A stretch of 25,604 bases of DNA, taken from contig JBGQBN010000061.1 of the NCBI GenBank assembly GCA_041494805.1, positions 1 through 25,604 on the forward strand, read 5' to 3'. The notes beneath the pieces were generated by a model. The model was not told the DNA's origin. It did not search any database and saw only the letters and a program-made list of their open reading frames with translations. The translations under genes and the position numbers were made by a program. Positions 6,768 to 14,339 of this stretch are shown here, one piece after another; the first letter of the stretch is position 1, and every line of letters begins with the position of its first letter. The stretch comes from JBGQBN01 sp041494805. GTDB lineage: Bacteria > Acidobacteriota > Terriglobia > Terriglobales > Acidobacteriaceae.

Positions 6768-8021
6768 CTAAATGGCCTCACCCCGCTTGCGCAGGAAGGC
6801 TGGGACGTCGAGATCTTCCTGCTCGAAGTTGGCGATCATGGCACTTCGCATGGTGTCGAGCGAGATCACTTCGCTCTGGGCTGTTCCTCCCGATTGCGGA
6901 ACTGATTGTCCGATCACTGATTGGCGGATCACTGATTGTTTCATCACCATGGGCGGTGGCGGTTCAGACTCGGGCTCTGACTCGGGGAAATCCCGCGAAA
7001 CGGGGAAGGCGGTTCGCGTTTCCTGGTGACGGCGGCGCAGGGTGTCGGATTCCTTGAAACCGGTGGCGATCACGGTGATCTTGACCGCATCTTTCATTTT
7101 TTCATCCATCACAGCGCCGAAGATGATGTTGGCATCCTCGTGAGCGGCACTCTGGATGATAGTGCAGGCTTCCTGCACCTCGGCCAGTTTGAGCGAAGCG
7201 GAGCCGGTGATGTTGATGAGGATGCCGCGAGCGCCGTCGATGGCACCCGCTTCGAGCAGTGGTGAAGCGATGGCTTTTTGCGCCGCCTCGGTGGCACGCC
7301 GCGCCCCATTGGCGGTGGCGGTGCCCATCACGGCATAACCCATTCCCTGCATGATCGCCTTGACGTCGGCGAAGTCACGGTTGATGATCCCGGGGATGGT
7401 GATGATGTCGGAAATGCCCTGGACGCCCTGGCGCAGAATATCGTCGGCGACGCGGAAGGATTCGAAGAAGCCGGCGTCTTGAGCGACAGCCAGCAACTTC
7501 TCGTTGGGGATGACGATGGTGGTGTCTACGGACTCCATCAACTCTGCGATGCCGCGCTCGGCTTGCTGCATGCGGCGCTTGCCTTCGAAGGCGAAGGGTT
7601 TGGTCACGACCGCGACCGTGAGCGCGCCCATTTCACTGGCGAGCGAGGCAATAATTGGAGCTGCTCCAGTTCCGGTGCCACCACCCAGGCCGGTAGTAAC
7701 GAAGATCATGTCGGCACCTTCGAGGGCTTCGATGATCTTGTCGGAGTCTTCGAGCGCGGCTTTGCGTCCGACTTCGGGGTTGGCGCCGGCGCCCAGGCCG
7801 TTGGTGAGCTTGACCCCGAGTTGGATTTTCATGGGGGCGCGCGACAGACGCAGCGCTTGCAGGTCGGTGTTAGCGACTACGAACTCGATGCCCTCGATGC
7901 CGGCGTCGATCATGCGGTTCACGGCGTTGCCGCCGCCTCCGCCCACTCCGATGACTTTGATTTTGGCGTCGTTGCGGGCTTCTTCGTTGAAGCTGATGCG
8001 AAGGTCGGTTTCTTTTTTCAT
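6768..8021 (-). CDS. ftsZ: Cell division GTPase FtsZ
   Basis: The 417-residue tubulin homologue polymerises at midcell as the Z ring. The GTP-binding motifs are clear: GVGGGGGNAVNRM near residue 26, the tubulin signature GGGTGTG at 113-119, and the T7 loop NRDFADV (N214, D216, D219) that completes GTP hydrolysis. The C-terminal peptide DLDVPAFLRKRGEAI binds FtsA and other partners. The linker (about residues 330-395) is built from simple repeats: ESEPESEPP and a QSVI(R/G) pentad. AGGCGG lies 9-10 bases before the ATG. It is the last gene of the cluster, 256 bp after ftsA. Confidence 0.98.
   Translation of the reverse strand: MKKETDLRISFNEEARNDAKIKVIGVGGGGGNAVNRMIDAGIEGIEFVVANTDLQALRLSRAPMKIQLGVKLTNGLGAGANPEVGRKAALEDSDKIIEALEGADMIFVTTGLGGGTGTGAAPIIASLASEMGALTVAVVTKPFAFEGKRRMQQAERGIAELMESVDTTIVIPNEKLLAVAQDAGFFESFRVADDILRQGVQGISDIITIPGIINRDFADVKAIMQGMGYAVMGTATANGARRATEAAQKAIASPLLEAGAIDGARGILINITGSASLKLAEVQEACTIIQSAAHEDANIIFGAVMDEKMKDAVKITVIATGFKESDTLRRRHQETRTAFPVSRDFPESEPESEPPPPMVMKQSVIRQSVIGQSVPQSGGTAQSEVISLDTMRSAMIANFEQEDLDVPAFLRKRGEAI
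6901..6945 (-). repeat. 15-bp tandem repeat coding for the FtsZ linker
   Basis: Three 15-bp units each start with ACTGATTG (6901, 6916, 6931) on the plus strand. On the coding strand they give a QSV-type pentapeptide three times in the disordered linker of FtsZ. Because the unit is a multiple of three, copy number could change without a frameshift. Confidence 0.8.
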
Positions 8022-8046
8022 ATGCGCCGCCTGAAGTGAATTTTGT

Positions 8047-8074
8047 TCTCTTTCCTCTTATCTCTTTCCTCTTT
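8047..8074. repeat. Heptanucleotide array upstream of ftsZ (pyrimidine on plus, purine on mRNA)
   Basis: Four 7-bp units on the plus strand: TCTCTTT, CCTCTTA, TCTCTTT, CCTCTTT. On the ftsZ mRNA this reads as a purine tract with several AAGAGG/AAAGAGA motifs, ending about 25 bases before the start codon. It could serve as an accessory ribosome landing site. Confidence 0.7.
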
Positions 8075-8101
8075 TCATTCCGAGCCGACGCGGCCGGTGA
8101 G

Positions 8102-8208
8102 GAACCTAGGTTCTTTTCAGTGGAAGCAAGAACCCAGATTCCTCGCGGGCTGCGCCCGCTCGGAATGACAATTTAAAAAAACCCTTACGGCACGGCTGAA
8201 GCCGTGCC
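8102..8208. repeat. Cluster of palindromes between ftsA and ftsZ, including GGCACGGCT copy 2
   Basis: GAACCTAGGTTC (8102-8113) is a 12-bp palindrome. A hairpin at 8139-8166 has arms ATTCC/GGAAT outside GCGGGC/GCCCGC. GGCACGGCT ga AGCCGTGCC (8189-8208) is the REP-like repeat. On the minus strand that hairpin is followed, after 7 bases, by seven T, so it might reduce read-through from ftsA into ftsZ. Confidence 0.7.
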
Positions 8209-8213
8209 CTCCC

Positions 8214-8273
8214 GACTCTGCTCCTGACTCTGCTCCCAACCCTGACCCTGATCCTGACTCCGCTCCTGACTCT
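8214..8273. repeat. Hexanucleotide array after ftsA
   Basis: Ten degenerate 6-bp units based on GACTCT/GCTCCT run directly up to the ftsA stop codon region. Similar ESEP-coding sequence is found inside the ftsZ linker (about 6967-6987). Confidence 0.7.
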
Positions 8274-8277
8274 GTCT

Positions 8278-9498
8278 TTACGCGCCCTTGCCTGCGAACA
8301 GCGCCATCAGGCGCGAACTCCAGCGTTCGTCCTGGATGCCGCGGGCGATGCGCGCGCGATGGGCGTAGAACACCATCCCCAAAACGGTTGCGTATTCCGG
8401 CTCGGCCAGCGTGGATGGCATCTTGGCCAGCGGCGTGGGCCAGGAGAGGCGCACCGGACGCCGCAGCACGGATTCGGCGATATCCAAAGTTCCCGGAAGG
8501 CGCGAGGCGCCTCCGCTCAGCACTACGCCTCCGGCGCACAGGTCGAGCATGCCGCTGTGGCGCAGATTGTCGCGCAGCATTTCGAACAGTTCGCGGGCTC
8601 GCGGCTCCAGGATTTCTCCCACCATGCGCTGCGAGATCAGTCGCGAGGGACGGTCGCCAACCGAGGGGACCTCTACTTCATTTCCTTCCGGAATGAGGGT
8701 GACGATGGCATTGCCGTAGAGTTTCTTGATCTTTTCCGCTTCGGCAACCGGAGTGCAGAGACCCACAGAGAGATCACTGGTGAAGTGATCGCCACCGATG
8801 GGGATGACTGCGGTGTGCGCCACGGCGCCTTCCTGGAAGACGATCAGGCTGGTGGAGCCCGCGCCCAGGTCGGCCAGGCACACACCCAGCTCGCGTTCGT
8901 CGGCGCGCAGCACGGATTCGGCGCCGGCGAGGGGCTCAAAGACGGTATCGTCAACGTGCACGCCGGCGCGGTTGACGGCCGTGACCACGTTCTGGGTGGC
9001 GCTTGCGGCCGCGGTCACCATGTGTACTCGCACTTCGAGGCGCGTCGCCATCATGCCCAGCGGATCATGCACGGCGGTCTGGTCGTCGAGGATGAATTCC
9101 TGCGGCAACAGGTGCAGGATTTCGCGATCGGCGGGGAGAGGAATGGCACGAGCTTTCTCCACGGCCTGGCGAATTTCGTCGCGTGAGATTTCGCGGGCGC
9201 GGGTGCCGAAACTGAGGCCGCCATGGCTGTTCACCCCGCGCACGTGCGCGCCGGCCACACCCAGGAGGGCGTGCTCGATGGGGACACCGGCTACGTTTTC
9301 CGCCTCTTCCACGGCTTTTTGGATGGAGCCGACTGCCTTGTCCAAATCGACAATGACGCCCTTGCGCGATCCCCGGGATCCGGCCACGCCATGACCGCGG
9401 TAGCGCAGGCCGTTGTCGGTAATTTCTGCCACCAGCGCGCAGGTCTTGGCGCTGCCCACATCAATCGCCGTCAAAATGTGCTCGTACTGATTCGCCAT
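8278..9498 (-). CDS. ftsA: Cell division protein FtsA
   Basis: The 406-residue protein is an actin-fold ATPase that tethers FtsZ to the membrane and recruits later divisome proteins. It opens with ILTAIDVGSAKTCALVAE, the phosphate 1 motif. The 1C/SHS2 region follows (HALLGVAGAHVRG...PLPADREILHLLPQEFILDDQ), then phosphate 2 (CLADLGAGSTSLIVF) and the adenosine motif (GGVVLSGGASRLPG). The C-terminus is WSSRLMALFAGKGA, with a short hydrophobic stretch that fits the usual amphipathic membrane helix. The start lies 2 bp after the ftsQ stop, so coupling is likely. Confidence 0.97.
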   Translation of the reverse strand: MANQYEHILTAIDVGSAKTCALVAEITDNGLRYRGHGVAGSRGSRKGVIVDLDKAVGSIQKAVEEAENVAGVPIEHALLGVAGAHVRGVNSHGGLSFGTRAREISRDEIRQAVEKARAIPLPADREILHLLPQEFILDDQTAVHDPLGMMATRLEVRVHMVTAAASATQNVVTAVNRAGVHVDDTVFEPLAGAESVLRADERELGVCLADLGAGSTSLIVFQEGAVAHTAVIPIGGDHFTSDLSVGLCTPVAEAEKIKKLYGNAIVTLIPEGNEVEVPSVGDRPSRLISQRMVGEILEPRARELFEMLRDNLRHSGMLDLCAGGVVLSGGASRLPGTLDIAESVLRRPVRLSWPTPLAKMPSTLAEPEYATVLGMVFYAHRARIARGIQDERWSSRLMALFAGKGA

Positions 9499-9500
9499 GC

Positions 9501-10859
9501 TTATGGATGATCCTGTCCCTTGGCAATCGCCGGGCTCGGTTTCTTTCCTGGTTTCGCCGCGTCAGTCGCTGGTTTCGGAGGCGCGGCTGGGTTAGCTTTC
9601 GCTGCTGGTGCTGGTGGCGGAGAAGGGAGTGAATTCACCGCAGTCTGCGTCGTAGATGCGGCGCTGGGCTTGGCCTTCTTCAGGACGACCTTTTTCTGGA
9701 CGATCTTTTTTTGGACGGTCTTGCTATGTCCTCGTCTCGCAATTCCCTTCCTGGCAGCGGGTTTTGCGGGCACTTTCATCGGCACCTTCTCCGGCACTTT
9801 CACCGGCACGATCACCGGCGTGGCAGGGTGCGGTTTCGGCAGCGCGAGTGAGCGACTGATGAGCGCAGCCGGCTTCACCCCAGCGGCCATGGCCACTTTG
9901 GCCGCGGACACCGAAATCGGCGCTTGCCTGGTCGCGCCGTGCAAGTCTGGGTTGACGACAATCTGCCGGTCATAACGCAGGTCCACCGACTCCAGCTTGT
10001 TGAATTGCTGGCGCCACTCCTCGACGTGAGTCACGTATACCTTGTACCGGTCGAGATAGTTGGAGGAGCCCAAATGAACCAACACCTCACCCTGGGGACT
10101 GCTGGCGAGGACTTTCACATCATCGGGATCAGAGAGATCGACTTCGCTCAGGTCTTGCGAGTAATGTGCTCCGCCTGAATCCAGTTGGCTTACCAGTTCG
10201 CTGTAGATCTTCATGCGGGCGGAGCGCGTGGAAAGCGGCTCGGCCGCATTCATTCCGAGAATCACGGGGAACGAATATTTCTTTTTGCCGGGCAGTTCCA
10301 TGAACGTGCCAGCATCATCCAGCAGCAGAATTCTGGAACCGGTGCGGGCAAAGGCCACCGGAGTACGCTCGTGAATTTCCACTTTCAAGCGGTTGGGAAC
10401 AAAGCGCATCACACTGGCGGATTCGACCCAGGGGATTTGCTCGAGTTGAGTTTTGCGCTGGGCCAGCGGCACGAAGAAAATGTTCCGGCCAATGTCTCCG
10501 CCCATGACCTCCATCACTTGGGAGCGGGTGACGTTTTGCAGGCCGGCGATCTCCAAGTCATCGCTGGAATTCACGCGAAAACGCCAAGAGCGCTCGCCGT
10601 AGTGGTAGAGGGCGGCGGTAGCCATAGCACAAAGGAAGGCGATACTCGACGCCACGGCAATCCAAGTCAGACGTGTGGCTGTTTTTTTCGGGAAGGGGCC
10701 TCGGCGCACAGAAACGCGCTTCTGTCCCCGCAGGAAGGCTGATTCCTGTTCCACGTCCAAGTCGAGCAGGCGTGCGTCGTCCAGATCTGGACGCGCGGGC
10801 TCGTCGGCCAGTGGATACAACTCTTCCTGTGAGATGGTGGAACCGGTTTTCCTGGCCAT
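9501..10859 (-). CDS. ftsQ: Cell division protein FtsQ with a long basic Pro/Ala/Lys tail
   Basis: From ATG 10859 the product is 452 aa (TTG 10862 is the alternative). It has a cytoplasmic N-terminus with acidic patches, one membrane helix (about 65-87, WIAVASSIAFLCAMATAALY), a POTRA domain (about 100-170, LEIAGLQNVTRSQVMEVMGG...WVESASVMRFVPNRLKVEIHER) and a beta domain ending near residue 310 (DLRYDRQIVVNPD). FtsQ links FtsL and partners to the divisome. Unusual here is a tail of about 140 residues made of Pro, Ala, Lys and Val, with runs like VKVPEKVPMKVP and KKIVQKKVVLKK. Common FtsQ proteins lack this. The reading frame stays open and the basic periplasmic tail may bind the wall. Confidence 0.93.
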   Translation of the reverse strand: MARKTGSTISQEELYPLADEPARPDLDDARLLDLDVEQESAFLRGQKRVSVRRGPFPKKTATRLTWIAVASSIAFLCAMATAALYHYGERSWRFRVNSSDDLEIAGLQNVTRSQVMEVMGGDIGRNIFFVPLAQRKTQLEQIPWVESASVMRFVPNRLKVEIHERTPVAFARTGSRILLLDDAGTFMELPGKKKYSFPVILGMNAAEPLSTRSARMKIYSELVSQLDSGGAHYSQDLSEVDLSDPDDVKVLASSPQGEVLVHLGSSNYLDRYKVYVTHVEEWRQQFNKLESVDLRYDRQIVVNPDLHGATRQAPISVSAAKVAMAAGVKPAALISRSLALPKPHPATPVIVPVKVPEKVPMKVPAKPAARKGIARRGHSKTVQKKIVQKKVVLKKAKPSAASTTQTAVNSLPSPPPAPAAKANPAAPPKPATDAAKPGKKPSPAIAKGQDHP

Positions 10860-10963
10860 CAACTCAGGTCAGTTGTCGTCAGGGAATCGCTGAGCGGGAA
10901 TACTATAACTGCTTTTTACTAGCGGAGATAGACAAAACTTGGTTCGTTTTGCACAGGGACGAG

Positions 10964-10984
10964 CGGTCGTCAGTCCTCGGTCGT
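10964..10984. repeat. Heptanucleotide array B between the 139-aa gene and ftsQ
   Basis: Three degenerate 7-bp units, CGGTCGT, CAGTCCT and CGGTCGT, directly follow the stop codon of the 139-aa gene on the minus strand. A related TCAGGTCAGTTGTCGTCAGG patch at 10864-10883 precedes ftsQ, giving repeat on both sides of the 133-bp gap. Confidence 0.55.
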
Positions 10985-10992
10985 CGGGTGGT

Positions 10993-11412
10993 TTAGATGG
11001 TGTCGTCGTCGGGTGCTTCGGGAGTGTCCACGACGTCCACATCGAAGTTCTGTTGCGGACACATCACGACCGCATGTTGCATTTGTTCGATGGCGATACC
11101 GTGAACCTTTTCCGTCTGCTTTCTTATCATTTCCGCTTGATGTGGCGCGATGGAGGCTTGCACGGACGCCAGGCAGGTCTGGACTCGAGCAACCGCGGCC
11201 TGGCTTCTTCCGAAAGCAGCGTCACTGCGGCCAAACGTCATTTCTGTGATCGCAGCGTAGCGCATCGCTTGACCGGAAACCTGCTCGACCAGTAACTGGG
11301 AGCGGTCTGCGAGACACTGAGCCCAATCACTGTGCCGGTTTATGAAAGAGTTGCTGACCCCCAGGGCGAGCACGCCCACTGCCATCCAGTAGAGTCCTTT
11401 TTCGGAAGCCAT
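10993..11412 (-). CDS. Membrane-anchored protein of unknown function between murC and ftsQ
   Basis: From ATG 11412 the product is 139 aa; GTG 11427 in the same frame is also possible. It has one N-terminal hydrophobic segment (GLYWMAVGVLALGVSNSFI, residues 6-24), then a mainly helical Ala/Gln-rich region that may form a coiled coil, and an acidic end (DTPEAPDDDTI). I recognise no domain. It sits where many bacteria have murB and ddl, in the same direction as its neighbours, so it may be part of the divisome or wall machinery. The spacing on both sides (133 and about 190 bp) is much wider than elsewhere in the cluster, so it may have its own promoter. Confidence 0.72.
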   Translation of the reverse strand: MASEKGLYWMAVGVLALGVSNSFINRHSDWAQCLADRSQLLVEQVSGQAMRYAAITEMTFGRSDAAFGRSQAAVARVQTCLASVQASIAPHQAEMIRKQTEKVHGIAIEQMQHAVVMCPQQNFDVDVVDTPEAPDDDTI

Positions 11413-11548
11413 AGCCCTGTCCCTCACGAATCCTTACCCGAATTTAGACGGGGCGTAAGCAGATTCGTTATCACAGTGTTACCCACTGCTATGTACGGCT
11501 GGGCTGGCCGCCTGGTTCCCCGGACTCGAAACCATGCCCTTCTTAGTG

Positions 11549-11577
11549 ATGTACATAAATGTTGTATTTATGTACAT
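11549..11577. promoter_or_regulatory. Perfect AT-rich 12-bp inverted repeat upstream of the 139-aa gene
   Basis: ATGTACATAAAT (11549-11560), spacer GTTGT, ATTTATGTACAT (11566-11577) has no mismatch. It lies in the gap between the murC stop (11606) and the 139-aa gene and stands out as AT-rich in GC-rich DNA. No T-tract follows on either strand, so it looks like an operator or protein-binding dyad, not a terminator. Confidence 0.6.
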
Positions 11578-11605
11578 AGGGCACCGATGACGTTGCGGTG
11601 TGTAC

Positions 11606-13039
11606 TTATTTGGGGGTGGTTGCGGCAGATTGGGCAATCGCAGCAACTTCCTTGGCTTCAAGCTTTTGCAGAATCATTGGTCCCAGCTGCGATACACTGC
11701 CTGCCCCCAGGGTCAGGATCATGTCTCCCGCCTGGGCTGCAGTCGCCACGGAGGTGGCTGCGTCCGCGAAGGAGCTGACCTGGCGCGCCGTCCGGTTTCC
11801 TTTTTCGCAGATCCGCCGCGCCAGGGTCTCGCTAGTGATGCCGTCGATCGGGTGCTCACTGGCGGCATAGATATCGAGAAGAAAGAGCGAGTCGGCATTC
11901 TCAAAAGCGGCCGCGAACTCGTCCATGAGATCACGGGTGCGGGTATAGCGGTGGGGCTGGAAAACCACGTGGACTTTGCGGTATCCGCATTGCCGGGCGG
12001 CGGCGAGGGTGGCGCGAATCTCGGTGGGATGGTGGCCGTAATCGTCGATCACGCTCACCCCCGCTGCTTTGCCCCGCAATTGGAACCGGCGGTCCACGCC
12101 GCGGAAACTCTCAAGCGCCGAGCGGATCTGTTCGACGGGGATGTCCAGGCCAATCCCTACCGCTATGGCCGCCGTAGCGTTCAGGACGTTGTGCACTCCG
12201 GGAACGTGCAGGTGGAACTCGCCCAGACTCTGTCCACGGTAGGTTACGTGGAAACGGCTGATGGGGCGGCCCTCCCCTGCGCCGGGCAGGGATTCTTCCA
12301 GCTTGATGTGAAAGTCGGACCCGCGGCGAGTTCCGTAGGTCATCATGCGGCGTCGAATTTGCTGGAACAGGCGGCGCAGCAACGGGTCGTCATTGCAGAC
12401 CACTACCATGCCGTAGAAGGGGACGCGATCCATGAAGTCGAGGAAAGCGCGTTTCACGTCGCGCATGTTGCGGTAGCAGTCCATGTGCTCGCGGTCGATG
12501 TTGGTGACCACGGCGAGAATCGGGGAAAGTTTCAGGAACGAGCGGTCGCTTTCGTCGGCCTCGGCAACCAGGTATTGCGACTTGCCCAGGCGGGCGTTTG
12601 AACCCATGGCATCGACGCGTCCGCCGACTACGACCGTGGGATCGAGGCCGCCGGCGGCCAGGACCGCTGCAACCATGGAAGTGGTTGTGGTCTTGCCGTG
12701 CATGCCGGCTATGGCGATACCGTATTTCAGGCGCATCAGCTCGGACAGCATTTCGGCGCGCTGGATCACGGGGATGTGGAGCTTGTGCGCTTCGGTAATT
12801 TCCGGATTATCGGGAGCGATGGCGGAGCTGGCTACGACTACCTCGGCACCGGGTACGTTTTCCGCGCGATGTCCCTCGAAGATGGTTGCACCCAGGCTGG
12901 CCAGGCGTTGGGTGGTGGATGAACTCTTGAGGTCGGAGCCGGAAATCTTGTAGCCGAGGTTCAGCAGGACTTCGGCGATGCCACTCATGCCGATGCCGCC
13001 GATGCCTACGAAATGGATTCGCTGTATTTTGGCAAACAT
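11606..13039 (-). CDS. murC: UDP-N-acetylmuramate--L-alanine ligase MurC
   Basis: The 477-residue cytoplasmic ligase adds L-Ala to UDP-MurNAc with ATP, the first peptide step. It has the N-terminal UDP-binding HFVGIGGIGMSGIAEVL, the ATP loop AGMHGKTTTTS (residues 111-121), DESDRSFLKLSP in the central domain, and DDYGHHPTEI followed by FQPHRYTRTRDL near the C-terminus. These are all standard MurC motifs and the length is normal. No clear Shine-Dalgarno sequence precedes the ATG. A 10-bp-period repeat lies in the gap before it. Confidence 0.97.
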   Translation of the reverse strand: MFAKIQRIHFVGIGGIGMSGIAEVLLNLGYKISGSDLKSSSTTQRLASLGATIFEGHRAENVPGAEVVVASSAIAPDNPEITEAHKLHIPVIQRAEMLSELMRLKYGIAIAGMHGKTTTTSMVAAVLAAGGLDPTVVVGGRVDAMGSNARLGKSQYLVAEADESDRSFLKLSPILAVVTNIDREHMDCYRNMRDVKRAFLDFMDRVPFYGMVVVCNDDPLLRRLFQQIRRRMMTYGTRRGSDFHIKLEESLPGAGEGRPISRFHVTYRGQSLGEFHLHVPGVHNVLNATAAIAVGIGLDIPVEQIRSALESFRGVDRRFQLRGKAAGVSVIDDYGHHPTEIRATLAAARQCGYRKVHVVFQPHRYTRTRDLMDEFAAAFENADSLFLLDIYAASEHPIDGITSETLARRICEKGNRTARQVSSFADAATSVATAAQAGDMILTLGAGSVSQLGPMILQKLEAKEVAAIAQSAATTPK

Positions 13040-13056
13040 AAAGTCAAAAGCTTGGC

Positions 13057-13086
13057 CACGGATTTTCGCGGATCTTCACGGATCAA
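13057..13086. repeat. 10-bp tandem repeat in the murG-murC gap
   Basis: Three units CACGGATTTT, CGCGGATCTT, CACGGATCAA lie in the 86-bp gap between the murG stop and the murC start. The remaining gap holds only AT-rich sequence with no clear motif. Confidence 0.6.
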
Positions 13087-13125
13087 AAACTAAGAACATA
13101 AAACAATAATCCCGTGTCGATCCGG

Positions 13126-14211
13126 TTAGGGCTCGGCTGCACCTTCTATTCCTGCCAGCCTTGCGGCCATGACCGCTATGTCGCGCGCGGCGTTCGGATG
13201 GGCCAGCTTTCTGGCCGCTTGGCTCATGCGCGCCAGGCGGCCGGGATCTCCGAGCAACGCGCTCACCGTTTCCACCAGCCAGACTTGATCGAGCTTAGTC
13301 TCTTCCAGCACGACCGCCGCTCCCACGCTCTCGAGCGCCTGCGCATTGACCCGCTGATGGTCGTCAGCGGCGCGCGGAAAGGGAATAAAAATAGCTGGCT
13401 TACCGGCTGCCGTGATTTCCGCTACCGTGCTGGCGCCGGAGCGGCACAACACCAGGTCCGCGCGCGCAAAGAAGCTGGGCATGTCTTCGATGAAACGATA
13501 AACCTCGACCGGGCCAGCGAAAGACGCGTAGGCGGCCTGCGCGTCATTATAGTCACGCTCGCCGGTCTGATGGATGAGGTGGACTTCCGGCATCTGCTTT
13601 AGCAACTCAGGCAAACACTGGATCATGGCCTGGTTGATGGCATGGGCTCCCTGGCTTCCGCCGAAGACCAGGAGAGTCGGCGTTTTGCCGCTGGAGCTTT
13701 TATTGGGGATATCAAAAAAAGCCTGGCGCACGGGTACGCCGGTGACCTCGGCATGGGAGAAATATTCGGCTGTCTGTTCGAAGTGCACGGCCGCAGCCGA
13801 AACCCAGCGCGCCACTACGCGATTGGCGAAGCCGGGGACAACGTTGGGCTCAAAGGCCAGAGTGGGGATGTGCCGCATGATGGCAGCGAGCATGGCTGGT
13901 CCGGAGGCATATCCGCCTACACCGATGACGACATCGGGGGCAAATTCGGAGAGGATGCGCCGGGCATGCAGAACGGCTCGGGGTAGATCGACGACCGTTT
14001 TCAGCCGGGTTTTCAGGCTTACCTGGTTCAGAGCGCCGACTTGCACTAATTGCAAGGGGAAGCCTGCAGCGGGGACCAGGCGGTTCTCGATGCCGCGCGC
14101 TGTCCCGATGAAGAGGACTTCCGCGCCGTATTGTTTTTGCAGCTCCTGCGCGATGGCGAGGGCGGGAATGACATGTCCGCCGGTCCCGCCTCCCGCCAGA
14201 ATGGCACGCAT
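13126..14211 (-). CDS. murG: UDP-GlcNAc:lipid I transferase MurG
   Basis: The 361-residue GT28 glycosyltransferase adds GlcNAc to lipid I, making lipid II on the inner membrane face. It has the N-terminal GGTGGHVIPALAIA, GVGGYASGPAM, the hinge GGSQGAHAIN that opens the second domain, and the donor-binding RSGASTVAEITAAGKPAIFIPFP with DDHQRVNA. Its length is typical. The start codon has no obvious ribosome site, and a GC palindrome lies in the gap before it. Confidence 0.97.
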   Translation of the reverse strand: MRAILAGGGTGGHVIPALAIAQELQKQYGAEVLFIGTARGIENRLVPAAGFPLQLVQVGALNQVSLKTRLKTVVDLPRAVLHARRILSEFAPDVVIGVGGYASGPAMLAAIMRHIPTLAFEPNVVPGFANRVVARWVSAAAVHFEQTAEYFSHAEVTGVPVRQAFFDIPNKSSSGKTPTLLVFGGSQGAHAINQAMIQCLPELLKQMPEVHLIHQTGERDYNDAQAAYASFAGPVEVYRFIEDMPSFFARADLVLCRSGASTVAEITAAGKPAIFIPFPRAADDHQRVNAQALESVGAAVVLEETKLDQVWLVETVSALLGDPGRLARMSQAARKLAHPNAARDIAVMAARLAGIEGAAEP

Positions 14212-14294
14212 GCAGTGACTATAAACCAGGGAAGAGAGTCGAATGGGTGGAGGGAGTTAACGTTCCGGTTGCGTTCACCGAGCTGCGCTCGGCT

Positions 14295-14316
14295 GGACAG
14301 CCGAGGGCGGCTGTCC
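14295..14316. repeat. GGACAGCCG palindrome in the ftsW-murG gap
   Basis: GGACAGCCG, loop AGGG, CGGCTGTCC is a perfect 9-bp stem in the 128-bp gap. It is followed by CCCAC, as is the related GC-rich block at 23605-23668 before ftsI, which has GGACGGGC/GCCCGTCC arms. It has no T-tract. Confidence 0.65.
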
Positions 14317-14339
14317 CCACGTGAGTTTTGTCGGCTTCT

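Noticed and set aside
7278..8039. Long open frame on the plus strand opposite ftsZ
   Set aside because: It is antisense to ftsZ, has Asp/Gly/His-rich composition typical of the reverse of a GC-rich gene, and shows no domain or ribosome site.
8359..9186. Open frame of 275 codons opposite ftsA
   Set aside because: It is a shadow of ftsA; low-complexity His/Gly/Gln composition and no recognisable motif.
14295..14316. GC palindromes as Rho-independent terminators
   Set aside because: No T-tract follows on the transcribed strand at 14295, 15660 or 24514; the family is better explained as interspersed repeats.
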